A stretch of 64,000 nt of DNA, from positions 62,001 to 126,000 of the forward strand of contig NW_025955038.1 in assembly GCF_022376445.1 (NCBI RefSeq), given 5' to 3'. The notes under the pieces are model-generated. The model made no database searches and had not been told where the DNA came from. It saw nothing but the letters and a program-made list of their open reading frames with translations. Made by a program: the position numbers and the translations under genes. The stretch comes from Fomitopsis serialis. Taxonomy: Eukaryota; Basidiomycota; Agaricomycetes; Polyporales; Fomitopsidaceae. Below are positions 22,964 through 32,675 of the stretch, piece after piece (positions within the stretch are counted from its first letter, which is position 1; each line of letters begins with the position of its first letter).

Positions 22964-23435
22964 GAGAAACGCTCACGGAGTGCTGTGCACAGATCAAACT
23001 CGACCTTGTCCTATAGAATCACTGCCACACATTCGCTTTATTTACAGCTGCGCCGCACCTGGACGGCGACTACGTACCACTCTCGTTTTCATGCTGTCCC
23101 ATCACGATACCCGCTATGTGCGGTCAACGCTGCCGTTTTGTAGCATATTCACTTCATTTGTTTCGGTACATTCTCCCCAAGTTGCCTCTCGTGCACAGCG
23201 GCACATACTGTATAGAGTACCACAGATTCCCCTCAATAGTGCCTCTTCCATAGAGGACAGCCTTCGATGTTCGTCGGATATATACAATCGGCGGGCCCTT
23301 TCGCCGCCCCACTCCGAACGAACCAGGTATATAATATGCATTGCAGGACTAGCTAAGTACGTCCACCAGCTCACTCGACGATCTGCGACAGTCCAGGGGG
23401 CTTGAAAGATTCCGCAATCCAACATTGGTAGACTG
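22964..23435. other. Intergenic, 3' ends of BTB and P450 copy A
   Basis: Convergent spacer, matched in inverted orientation by 56091-56469. No gene seen. Confidence 0.5.
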
Positions 23436-25198
23436 TCAAGCAGCCACAACCTGTCGCTTACGGAACAGTACATCTTTGCGCGGGGGCACTACACTATGCC
23501 AGCGCGACGAGTTATCCGGTCTTGGCTGCCCACTCTCAAATTTGAGATCGTAGTGGAGCAAGGTGTACCCTATCATGACCTTCAGCTCGTTCACAGCGAA
23601 AAAGCGGCCGGGGCTAGTACGGCAGAGAAAAATCAATCAGCGAATACGCCAGTTGCCAACGGACAGGCCGAAAACCCGCTACGTACCAAGCATGTTTTCC
23701 GTGCCCAAATGGCACGTACTCCGGCGAGGTGCTGACGAACTGGTGCTTGATACTAGCGCCGTCTTCTGTACGCATGTCGGCGAAGCGGAATGGATTGAAG
23801 ATGTCTGGATTGTGGTAGCTGCGCGCATCCCGGTGCGTCGCGCTCGATGCACCCGCGACGATGGTACCCGCCGGAAGGAACGTCCCGTCGGAGAGCGTTG
23901 TGTCTTGCAGCGTCTTCCGCATGACGGATACTACACAGACGGGCAACTATTCAATAAGAGAAACAGGAGGGTGTATGTGGCCACGCACTGTGCGTGATGC
24001 CGTTCATCCGCTGCGACTCGCGCATAAAGCTGTCCAACTTCCACATCTTACCAAATGCGACTTTAGTCCACCCGTGCTCCTTAACAACGCTCTCTACCTC
24101 CTCGCGTAATATCGCCGCATATTCAGGGGAGTCTGCAATGTGGTAGACTGCTTGTGTCATACTCTGGTGCGTGTATCGTCAGCGAAACACATCCATCATA
24201 GGCATGTACATAGTACTATAAATAAATGTACGCACATTGCTGGATGTGTGGATGGCAGTGAAGTTGGAGACCATGAGACCCTCAAGTATCACCTGGGTAG
24301 GCTGGCCTTCCCGGTTGGCTTCGTCAATCATCCACGTCATGTAGTCATTCTTGCATCCGAAGGGTCTCAATGAGTGATAATCAGTCTGTGTCACTAGCGG
24401 CTTACAGGTTTGTCCGTCCAGTCATCACCCATAGCCTTTAGCTTTTTCTGACGTTCCTCGATAATGGGTGTGAGGTACACCGATGCGTCCCGCGTGGCCC
24501 TGCGTGCCCATGGGATGAGCGGACCAACCACTGCCTTCAGAAACTTCGGAAACAAGCTGAGGAGGAATCTCCCCTTCGCGACGTCGAATGTGAATTGGCG
24601 GACGATTTGAAGATAAACCTCGTTCCGGCCTGTTGATAATGCGGATCAGCTCTACAAGCCATTGCTTTGTATTCAAAAATGGACTTCACACAAAGGAAGG
24701 CCGACAAAGACACGGTTGCTCGCCCGCGAGATAACCACTGCCATGGTCATCAGCACGTCTACGCTGATCCATTCTGCAAAGGACGACCCATGTAAATGGT
24801 AAGTTCGACACCGCATGGGAATGTTCAACTCGCCGTCACTCTGTAGCTTGTTTCCGATGGTGTCCGCGAACGCTGCATTGACCTCATCGACGACGTCGCC
24901 GAACAGGATTCCCAGATTCTTTGTCAAGGGGCCGCGGATGGTGGGGATGTGAATCGGGTGAGTGGATGCGTTTCCGTAAGGATTTGGACGCGGTTTGATG
25001 GCCTTAAACCTCAAATGAGCGTGAAGAAGCGCCCGTGAGACCCGCCGTAAACAGGTTGAGCATGAATATCCTGAAGTCCGACAACTACAATAGGAAGGCG
25101 GCCGTGGTGCCGGCAGTGGCGTTAAGATCGAGATGACGGGAAATATATTTTGCCGCAGGCGCGCAAATGTCTAGCTCTGAAACGTCGAGAACGCTGCT

Positions 25199-25252
25199 CT
25201 AACCACGACGATCAAGCAAGGGGGTTGGGACCCCCCTGCTTGATGGGACATT
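25199..25252. repeat. Long imperfect hairpin
   Basis: GATCAAGCAAGGGGG and CCCCCCTGCTTGAT flank a short centre (about 25208-25242), giving a strong GC-rich stem inside the transposon. Its role is unknown. Confidence 0.5.
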
Positions 25253-25345
25253 TAGAGTCGGTTGTAGGAGGCTTCACTGTGTGTCGGCATTTGCCGGATT
25301 ACCTTTTCCGGCGTTGCTGGGTGGTCATGGCGGATGGTTCGTACT

Positions 25346-25654
25346 CACTGCGGACAACCCGGATTGTGCGAGGCGCTTACATAGGCCTAACATTGCAAGG
25401 GCGTGTATATTAGTAAGCCATCAAGTGAACTTCCCTAACATGGGAAGTACATTCCTAGAACATGGCACGATTTCGGAACATAGGAAGAACATAACACTTA
25501 CATTCCCGATTCTAGGAACATTCAAAATGTTAGGCCGAACAAAGGAATCCCATTCTCTATGTTAGGAGCTCCGACTTAGAGCCGTAAAAATATACACGCC
25601 CTTACAATGTAAGTACCATGTGAGCGCTTCGCACAACGCGGTTTGTCCGCAGTG
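25346..25654. mobile_element. CACTG-ended MITE (309 bp)
   Basis: Ends are CACTGCGGACAA and its inverted complement TTGTCCGCAGTG, flanked on both sides by TACT (25342-25345 and 25655-25658). The inverted similarity extends about 70 bases inward, through CATTG(C/T)AAGGGCGTGTATATT, with scattered mismatches. It is non-coding. The CACTG termini suggest the CACTA/Plavaka supergroup. It sits inside the larger element and is diverged, so it is older than the LTR insertion. Confidence 0.7.
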
Positions 25655-26262
25655 TACTGTGCTAGGCTCGTTTTCTCGTATGTGTGTCAGAATATCAATC
25701 GAAAATTGTCTGATTTAGTGAGTTATATCGAGTGATCATTACAAATGGCTCATCTTTTGGGTAGCTAGCAAGCCGAGAGAGGGCCTACAAAGGCCTGACC
25801 TCACGATATCTACGCTGAGCAGTACCAACTTGTGGCATAACACTACCAAGACTGAACGTGTAGTTAGCTTCCATTAAGTATGTACAACACGAAGTGTGAG
25901 TAGCTCTGAAATACCTTGATGATACACGAAGAGCACCACATTGACCTTGCTCGAATATATCAGCGCTCTTGGTAGCTCGTAACCGCCCGTCCGCCCTCAC
26001 CTGTGTGGCCACTCTCACCTGTACGGCCGCTACCACCTGCCCACCCGTTCGCCCTTGCTCTCTGGCTACTCAGCTCGCCTGCCTGCTTGCTCGCCCACTC
26101 GTTCGATGGCCTGGCCTTCTCACCCACTTGCCTTCTCGCCCGCTCGCCCTGGCGCTCTCGCCTACCGCTTGCCCGCCCACACGCTCGCATGCCCTCTTGC
26201 CCACAGCCCCTCTCAGATACCGCTCTCGCCCGTGCTCCCATCCATCCGCTTGGCCGGCCGCC

Positions 26263-26522
26263 TGTTGGAACAACCGGGCGAGCGCATACCCGATTCCCGG
26301 CTCGCCGACGCGCCGCGCTGCGGCGCGATATGACTGCACCCGATCCGTACCTTACTTAGATAAGGAATTCACTTTATTAGCTCGACGTTCGCATGTATTT
26401 ACCTCGCGCGTTTGCCTCCCCGCCCCGAGGACGAGACAAACCGCACACTCGTTTATCGATATACCCCGCCGCTCGTGCACTCCATTCGCTCGTTACCGCC
26501 CAACGCCGACGTTCGTTCAACA
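26263..26522. repeat. 5' LTR
   Basis: 260 bp, TGTTGGAACAACC to GTTCAACA, identical by eye to the 3' LTR at 27620-27879. Preceded by CCGCC. Confidence 0.92.
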
Positions 26523-26705
26523 CAAACGCGCATCCGCTCTCGACGGACAAATCGAGACCGCCTGACGGGGCCGAAGCCGTCACCGACGATCGACCTGAAC
26601 CCGACCCGCGCGCCCGATCGACCCCGCTTACCGACGCACGCACCGCGAACCCAACGACGTACCTGCGAACCGACGACGACCCCGTGACCGACGATCGACG
26701 CGACG

Positions 26706-27518
26706 ATGACGACGAGCAACATCTTTAAGCTCGACGAGACGAACTACGCCGAGTGGGCTGTAGTGATGCAGGCCCTGCTGGTCCGGAAGGGACTGTGGGA
26801 AGTGACCGGAGGTACGGCCAAGGAGAGGCCAATGGGGAGTGACTCGGCGAAGACGGTGAAAGCGTGGGTGAAGAAGACCGACGAGGCGCGTGCCGAGCTT
26901 GCGCTTGGCGTCGAGCGATCACAGCTGTCGCACGTCCGCGCAGGCACCGCCGCCGAAGTTTGGACGAGGCTCGAGACGATGCACCAGGCCCGAGGCTTGG
27001 GGACTCGCCTCTCGCTCCGCCGCAAGTTCTATGCGATGAAGATGACCGGCTCGATGCAGGCATGGATTGCCGCTGTCGCCTCCGCTGCCTTCCGACTCGA
27101 AGCCGCCGAGGTCACCGTTACCGACGAAGATCAGATCTTGGTCCTGATGAACGGGTTACCGGATTCGTACGTTTCCTTCGCCATCTCCCTCGATGCGACC
27201 CCTCCCGACGACCTCACCCTCGACTACGCAATTGTGCGACTCATTAACGAGTACGAGCGCCAGGCCCAGACCGCTGAGCGCGAGGCCACGACGACGAAGA
27301 CCCGCCCGCCGAAGGACCCCGGTGTTGCTGCCGCGATCATGCACACCGAGACTCCAGGACGCCCTAGGCGCCCGATCGAGCAGATCACCTGCTTCAAGTG
27401 CGGGCAGAAGGGCCACTACCAGGCCAACTGCCAAAACGAGACGACGTCGACCGCGGTTGTACCCGCGAAGCAGAGCGCCTCCACGGCGTATCTTGTCGAA
27501 GAAACCGGAGCTTGGTGA
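26706..27518 (+). CDS. Copia-type gag polyprotein (UBN2-like) with CCHC zinc knuckle
   Basis: 270-residue intact gag. It starts MTTSNIFKLDETNYAEWAVV, the typical opening of copia-type gag/DUF4219-UBN2 proteins, continues LETMHQARGLGTRLSLRRKF..MNGLPDSYVSF, and ends with one CCHC knuckle (CFKCGQKGHYQANC, about residues 230-243) that binds RNA. No protease or integrase follows; the frame stops at 27516-27518, about 100 bp before the 3' LTR. It would form virus-like particles that package the element's RNA, with enzymes supplied in trans. Confidence 0.93.
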   Translation: MTTSNIFKLDETNYAEWAVVMQALLVRKGLWEVTGGTAKERPMGSDSAKTVKAWVKKTDEARAELALGVERSQLSHVRAGTAAEVWTRLETMHQARGLGTRLSLRRKFYAMKMTGSMQAWIAAVASAAFRLEAAEVTVTDEDQILVLMNGLPDSYVSFAISLDATPPDDLTLDYAIVRLINEYERQAQTAEREATTTKTRPPKDPGVAAAIMHTETPGRPRRPIEQITCFKCGQKGHYQANCQNETTSTAVVPAKQSASTAYLVEETGAW

Positions 27519-27619
27519 TTGAGGGGGTGTACTGTATGTTCACCCATTGTTTCTGTTTTGTTTCTCATTTTGTTCGTTGTTTCCGGCTCGCCTCTGATCG
27601 TTCATGGCTCGAGGGGGTG

Positions 27620-27879
27620 TGTTGGAACAACCGGGCGAGCGCATACCCGATTCCCGGCTCGCCGACGCGCCGCGCTGCGGCGCGATATGACTGCACCCGA
27701 TCCGTACCTTACTTAGATAAGGAATTCACTTTATTAGCTCGACGTTCGCATGTATTTACCTCGCGCGTTTGCCTCCCCGCCCCGAGGACGAGACAAACCG
27801 CACACTCGTTTATCGATATACCCCGCCGCTCGTGCACTCCATTCGCTCGTTACCGCCCAACGCCGACGTTCGTTCAACA
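27620..27879. repeat. 3' LTR
   Basis: 260 bp, same sequence as the 5' LTR. Followed by CCGCC. Confidence 0.92.
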
Positions 27880-29065
27880 CCGCCCACCTCACCCGTCACC
27901 CACGCGATCGCCCACCTGCCCGCGTACCTGCTTGCCCGGGCTCATACTCTCCCACTTGCCTGTGGGCCCGCGGACCTGCCTTCACGCGCGCGGAACCCAT
28001 ACCCTCGCTGGCCGATGTGCATCCGGGCAGGTAAGGGTGCAGGTCGAGCTCGGGATACCTCCTAGCCCAGTGCCTGGCAGAGTGCAAACAGCTCAAAAAC
28101 AGCTAAGCAGAGCTTTCACCCCTACCATCGATCCCGCGGATTCCCGCCACAGGTCATGCAACAGGCGCTCAAAACCTTGAGTAATGCTTACGGTGCTAGA
28201 GCTCGGAGCGGGGCCTGGCGGAGGCCTTCCGGGAGGCGTATAAGGGGAGCTGGACCTTCATGCATCGTAGAGTAGCCGCCTGGTAGATTACGTAAGCTAT
28301 ATTCCTGCTCGCACGTAACGGTACCGTACTTCGAATCGATGTATACCAGGTCTTTCATCTGCACATTCGTCTCCGTTCTTCTCTCTCTCTTGCGTCCTCC
28401 ACGGTCCACGGCTGGCTTCGCCACCCCCGGGCTCGTATATAGAGGCACATTTGATCTTCTCTGTTTCTCGCTGATGCCTCCGACGGTCGCCGTAGGCTCC
28501 CTTTAGGGACGCGTCGACCTCCACCGCAGTCACCGGGCTTGCCCGCTGACTGCGACGCCCTCTCCTCCTCGCGCCTTTCCAGTCCGATCGACGATGTTCC
28601 CCGTTCCAAGACGGGAATCGCCCCTCTGTACGCGCGCGAGATTCGCGCTGCTCGACGGGCACCTCGGCAGACCTTTCGTGAGCCATCGAGGCCTCACATG
28701 CACACACGGACGTTAGAGTCTGTGCACTGGTTGACCTGTGCAGAGGCAGCGGCGACAACTTGAAGACTTCAAAATGACATCACTCTGATTCAATCGTTGT
28801 CAGTCGAGTACCGGTCATTCCTCGTGCGATGAATAATTATATAGGCACAGCACTTACATGCAGTGATTGTGACGTGCGTCCATGCTCTACGCGACAGTTG
28901 GCGAAGTCCTCGATGGCTCGAAGTGACTGTATAAGTATTCACAGATCCTTGTATCATTGCGCACATAGCCTCCCTCTCTTCGTAGTGCGCGGCATACCAG
29001 TACGCAAGGGAAGCCACATTAGCAGGTGCAGAATACTTCTAAACGTGCGTTACGGATCTGGAGGA

Positions 29066-29100
29066 AGGCTCTTAACCATATTCAGGCTCCGCCTGAAGCC
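29066..29100. repeat. Subterminal hairpin of the TIR element
   Basis: TTCAGGCTCCGCCTGAAG near 29080-29097 forms a 7-8 bp stem with a tiny loop close to the right end of the element. Such subterminal hairpins may serve transposase binding; this is inference. Confidence 0.4.
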
Positions 29101-30266
29101 GATTAGAGTCAATCAAACGTCCGTAAATCCTTACGGAAACGCATCCAGTAACAACACTCTCTGACAGAGTGTATCGTATCTGAATCAGCTGTCAAAATAT
29201 TAGAGTAGGTACACCGTTGATCTAGATGGAGAGAGGTTTGGGTCGACATACATCTTCAGCTGCCTTCTCGAAAGTCGCATGCGAGTCCGGGATCTTGCGC
29301 AGTTCCTCGTTCATGTCCGCGCCACTGACGATCACAATCCACTGGTCGAGCATAGCGACCTTGAAGACTTTGTACTGAGGAGGGATATGGACAGGTCAGT
29401 TACGGTAGTATCTGCATACTTGTACGACATCTGACCTTCGCGTAACCTTCTTGGAGGACCTCCCGGGCATTAGTACAGTACCTGTAGGCACCTATGAATG
29501 AGAGGAGGGGAAGCGACGGCCCAACCGTCGGGATAGTGTATAACTGTGAACGACACCCATGCCAGCATTAGTATCGTTGTACTCATGTAAACACGCGCCG
29601 ATAAAGCTTACCGGATGAAACCTCCAATGGATGAGGATGGTCAACACGAAAACAGCGAAGACGGCACTCGCGACCTCAAGTGCATCTGTCATGATGCGGC
29701 TGCGTGATCGGGCGTCGAAGACAACAGTCTTGAAAGACACCTGGACGTGATATCAAGTGGGTGTAGATGCGGGGAATCGCTAGTACTCACTGCACTAAGT
29801 ACAATGTGGTGGGAGTATAAGTAACATTCGGCTATTTGCTGATGCTGACGCACGATACCCGCAGGGAGCCGCAGGAATATCATCGAGTGATATGAACGGC
29901 AGTTCGCGAGCCATTCTCAGACCCGTCCGTGATATCGTCTTGTACCCACCGGAAACGCTGCACCTGTAGTGAATCGCCCTATCGCCTGAGCGTCGTAAAA
30001 TTAGCTCGGAATTGACATACAAACCTATCACAGAGGTCGATCTCGTAGTTCTGCAATTTCGATGGCGTCGCTCACTGGCAATTGTAGACTACATGATTTG
30101 TGCCAGGTCAATGCCAGGTGACATGTTTCGAATTTCGAACCGTTCCCGCTGGAGAAGCTTAACTTTAGAGTGACGCCGGGCCGGACCAGTCATATTTGCT
30201 TAGAGTTTACTGGATCCGATCAGTGAGTATTCTCAGACCGATTGGACGAAGTATAAGTATGAGATG

Positions 30267-30617
30267 CTATGAGATGCTCTTACCTTTCAACTGGATGTCT
30301 TTGCGACCGCAGGGTTTCCGGGCGCCGATCAAGCCAGAGCGGACGTCGAATGTCACCGGTTCACCTGTGGCGCGAGAATAGCGAGCGTCGCTAAACCACA
30401 GCGAGAACTTGCACATTATCTGTGACGTAAATGCATAACACGGTGTCCCACTAACAGAATGACCTACGAAGATGCGTAGTACAAGTCTATGTGGATCGGT
30501 CATGTCAAAGCCTCGGACTGTCAAGCCACTGCACGCGCAGTGGCGACTGGATGTGGTTCTATTACTCCGGTCCTTGAGCACCATGTATTTGTAGTGGCAA
30601 TCCGCTTCGAAGTTCAC
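30267..30617 (-). other. Conserved ORF remnant upstream of P450 copy A
   Basis: A 116-codon open frame (LRIFVGHSVSGTPCYAFTSQ in its middle) that matches 52084-52425 (LRFFAGHATCGTPCRAFGSQ) in block B, where the frame is broken by indels. No domain recognised. It is either an exon of an unidentified gene or non-coding sequence preserved by the duplication. Confidence 0.35.
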
Positions 30618-31288
30618 AAGCTACTGCCAGTGCCGAGCCACCGCATCGCTACTGCACTGGGACGTGTTCGGCGTTTCAGGAGCATCCGGCTGACCGCTGG
30701 CGACAGAGAGCTGATGGACAAGGTCATGTCTCATCGAGGGAAGGGCAGTCCACGAGCGATTCCTGCGTGTCAGTGACGTGATCGTCGAGACCCAGTCCAC
30801 TGACCAACCGCTGTCTGGCGTCACTCAGAAGACGATGTTGCGCACATGTAGAGCAGATAGTCAGTCGATCGTGTACTACATCAACTCGAGGACGCACCTA
30901 CAATAGGCTCGGTCACATGGATGGATGTTGCAAGCTGCCGGAGTTCAGTACAGACACATCGCTAGCCGATATCATCCCACTCAGATCAGTCTGAGAGCAC
31001 GACCGAAACGGTGAGCTTCGTTGGATGAACAGCGCACACGTAGACGGACAGCCAAACCAACAGTGCATTGCAAACGTTAGCCCGACCACTGAGCACGTGT
31101 CCTCCGCGAGGTCAGAACAACACCGCTTCAGCGGTCCGAGCACTCGGAACGTACGTCCGCACCTACACCGACCTACACTACCAAAAAAAGCGACAGAAAG
31201 CCAGAGCATAGAGCATGGTATCGAGCTAAGGAATCATCGGGACCGCCGCATCAGCGACAGCACAGCGGGCGTGCAGCCGCGGGCCCGA

Positions 31289-31370
31289 CAACAGTCGTGA
31301 CAGGTCGTGACCGGGTCGTGAGGAATCGTCGCGGGTCGTGATTCGGTCATGAGGGTCGTGAACACCGGAC
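31289..31370. repeat. GTCGTGA array
   Basis: Six copies of GTCGTGA or a one-base variant (gtcgtgacaggtcgtgaccg and onward, one reading ggtcatga), spaced irregularly by 2-11 bases, about 150 bp downstream of the SUR7-like stop codon. Confidence 0.6.
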
Positions 31371-31510
31371 TCGCGAGGCGAGCCCTGATTGAGTCTGGGG
31401 AGTTTCGCAGACGGGCGAGTACACAGAGATGTCGCTCAAGGGCGCAGCGGGGCTGCGTGGCAGATATGAGACACATACAGCCAGACGCGCAACGAGCACG
31501 TACCTCCGCG

Positions 31511-32284
31511 CTACGCCTCGTTCAGGGTCTCCGCCTCCTTATCCTCGTCGCCAAACTCGCGCACCCCACAGCACTCGCACACCGTCACGCTGAGCAGGAT
31601 CATGCCCGCGAACAGACATATCACCGCCGCGAGGATCATCCACACGCCCGGGCCCCAGCTGACGGCGTACACGTAGTTCGAGAGCGCCGCGATCTTGATG
31701 CGTCCGATGATACCAAGGGCGAGGTCGATCGCGAAGACGAGGGCGCCGACAAGGAGGGTGATGATGGACAGCACGAGCGAGATGATGCACATCGCGTGGG
31801 ACTCGAGGAAGAGCGAGGTGAACACGCTCGCGAACGCGAGTCCCGCAGTGATCGGGTGGAGGACGAGGATACCGGTAAGCACCTCGTCGACGTCCTCAAC
31901 GAGAGTGGGGTAGCCGGTTATGTTGAGGATGCTCTCGGGGATGGTGTAGCCCAGCGTCGGGCCGTAGCACTCGACGAAGCCGGGGAGCTCGCTGTAGGCG
32001 CAGACGCCCCAGACGCCGAAGCGGAGGTCCGTTGCGGTCGTAGAGGGGACGGTTCCATCTTCCTGGGTGAACTGGATGCGGAAGATGAAGATGTCCTTGA
32101 TGATGGGCGTGGAGAGCGCGACGAGGAGATAGAGCAGGAATGCGGAGAAGAAGAGGAAGCAGGTGGTAAGCGAGATCCAGATGTACTTCTTGAGCGGACG
32201 CGGAGGGCGCGAACGCAGCTCCTTGAAGCTCTGGACGCTGCGGGAGTTCTTGAGCCGCTCGAAGCCTTTCTCGATGGCGACCAT
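31511..32284 (-). CDS. SUR7/PalI (Rim9)-family four-transmembrane protein
   Basis: Intronless 257-residue integral membrane protein of the fungal claudin-like SUR7/PalI group, which marks eisosome or plasma-membrane domains or helps ambient-pH signalling. A basic cytosolic N-terminus precedes TM1 (ISLTTCFLFFSAFLLYLLVA, about 38-60). A large extracellular loop holds the family signature FGVWGVCAY and a second Cys (FVECYG). TM2-TM4 follow (ITAGLAFASVFTSLFL; IISLVLSIITLLVGALVFAI; VWMILAAVICLFAGMILLSV). The acidic tail GDEDKEAETLNEA ends the chain. Which branch, SUR7 or PalI, is not certain. Confidence 0.85.
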   Translation of the reverse strand: MVAIEKGFERLKNSRSVQSFKELRSRPPRPLKKYIWISLTTCFLFFSAFLLYLLVALSTPIIKDIFIFRIQFTQEDGTVPSTTATDLRFGVWGVCAYSELPGFVECYGPTLGYTIPESILNITGYPTLVEDVDEVLTGILVLHPITAGLAFASVFTSLFLESHAMCIISLVLSIITLLVGALVFAIDLALGIIGRIKIAALSNYVYAVSWGPGVWMILAAVICLFAGMILLSVTVCECCGVREFGDEDKEAETLNEA

Positions 32285-32675
32285 AGTTCAGAGAGTAGTG
32301 GTACGGGGGGTTGAGGGAGTCGAGGACTGGGTGCAACGCAGAGGGTATATGAGAAGAGAAGGAGGGTGCGTGGAGGTCTCCTGGGAACTGCGAGGAGAGG
32401 CTCTTGAGGTTGTGGGCAGACACATCGCGAAAGCTGAAACGCTGGGAGCCGCTCACAGCTGCTGACAGCAGCTCTCAGATGCCCCGCTTACAGGCCGTCA
32501 GATCGCACCAGATCGCACCCTTCTAACTAAATCAGGAAAACAAACAGCAAGGACCGAATACACCGGTGACAAACCACACGAGATTGCACATTATAATTTG
32601 TAAATAGCGAGTATGAATCGATTGCGTGAAACATATTCAATTAAGAAATACTACATTTCATCGTGATGCTACTTG
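32285..32675. other. SUR7-like promoter and transposase 3' flank
   Basis: Contains the SUR7-like upstream region and the presumed left end of the Plavaka element; its terminal repeat was searched for but not found. Confidence 0.45.

Larger units (their letters stand above)
26263..27879 (+). mobile_element. TR-GAG type non-autonomous LTR retrotransposon (copia-like gag only)
   Basis: A complete 1617 bp element: two identical 260 bp LTRs, a perfect 5-base target duplication (CCGCC at 26258-26262 and 27880-27884), one gag gene (26706-27518) and a purine-rich stretch (gagggggtg) right before the 3' LTR. Protease, integrase and reverse transcriptase are absent, so it must be moved by an autonomous partner. 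Identical LTRs show very recent insertion. It landed in GC-rich repeat DNA within an older transposon. Confidence 0.92.
25985..28080. repeat. Degenerate copy of the GC-rich hAT-like element family
   Basis: Outside the LTR element (25985-26262 and 27880-28080) the DNA consists of CTCGCCC/CTTGCCC-type degenerate repeats. After about 27950 it holds a segment resembling, in inverse orientation, the subterminal part of the element at 36694-38609 (for example acttgcctgtgggcccgcgg against acttacccgtggacccgcga). No ends or target duplication could be defined. Confidence 0.5.
24964..29146. mobile_element. Non-autonomous TIR DNA transposon inserted in P450 copy A, with nested elements
   Basis: 4183 bp between two AGT copies (24961-24963 and 29147-29149), which fits a 3-base target-site duplication when compared with the uninterrupted P450 copies. 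The first 22 bases of each end are perfect inverted repeats beginning GGATGCGTTTCCGTAAGG, with weaker similarity further in. No transposase is encoded. Inside are a small MITE (25346-25654), a GC-rich degenerate hAT-like remnant (about 25985-28080) and a recent LTR element (26263-27879). The 3-base duplication fits PIF/Harbinger or CACTA-like elements; the superfamily is not settled. Confidence 0.85.
23436..29692 (-). pseudogene. Cytochrome P450 copy A, split by a transposon
   Basis: Same family as the P450 at 5923-7969. N-terminal exons run from ATG 29692 (MTDALEVASAVFAVFVLTIL) through the exon ending RYTLSESVV near 29150. The rest resumes at 24960 with HPIHIPTIRGPLTKNLGILF and continues to the haem loop (FGHGKHA, with the ligand Cys codon split by an intron, then PGRFFAVNEL) and stop at 23436. 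The 4.18 kb element 24964-29146 lies inside one exon, flanked by a 3-base repeat (AGT). Removing it with one repeat joins the codons without a frame change. Every other exon examined is open, so the gene was probably functional until the insertion. The insert is far too long for normal splicing. Confidence 0.88.
20885..30500. repeat. Inverted duplication block A (GNAT-BTB-P450)
   Basis: About 5.4 kb of host sequence, plus a 4.18 kb transposon insertion, that is the reverse complement of block B (about 52085-58690). Order here: truncated GNAT (-), BTB (+), P450 (-), conserved upstream ORF remnant. Homology is clear in exons, introns and intergenic sequence. The left edge falls inside the GNAT gene, so only block B has the full GNAT. 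Confidence 0.9.
29693..31510. other. Upstream region of P450 copy A and intergenic
   Basis: Up to about 30500 this is part of duplication block A and matches about 52085-52690 plus 53838-54031 of block B. The remainder to 31510 holds a GTCGTGA-rich array near 31290-31365 and no supported gene. Confidence 0.5.

Noticed and set aside
26055..26687. Several Arg/Pro-rich open frames in and around the 5' LTR
   Set aside because: Overlapping frames in GC-rich LTR and repeat DNA, some on both strands; no protein features.
31349..32314. 321-codon plus-strand open frame
   Set aside because: Antisense shadow of the SUR7-like gene; low-complexity charged sequence with no family features.
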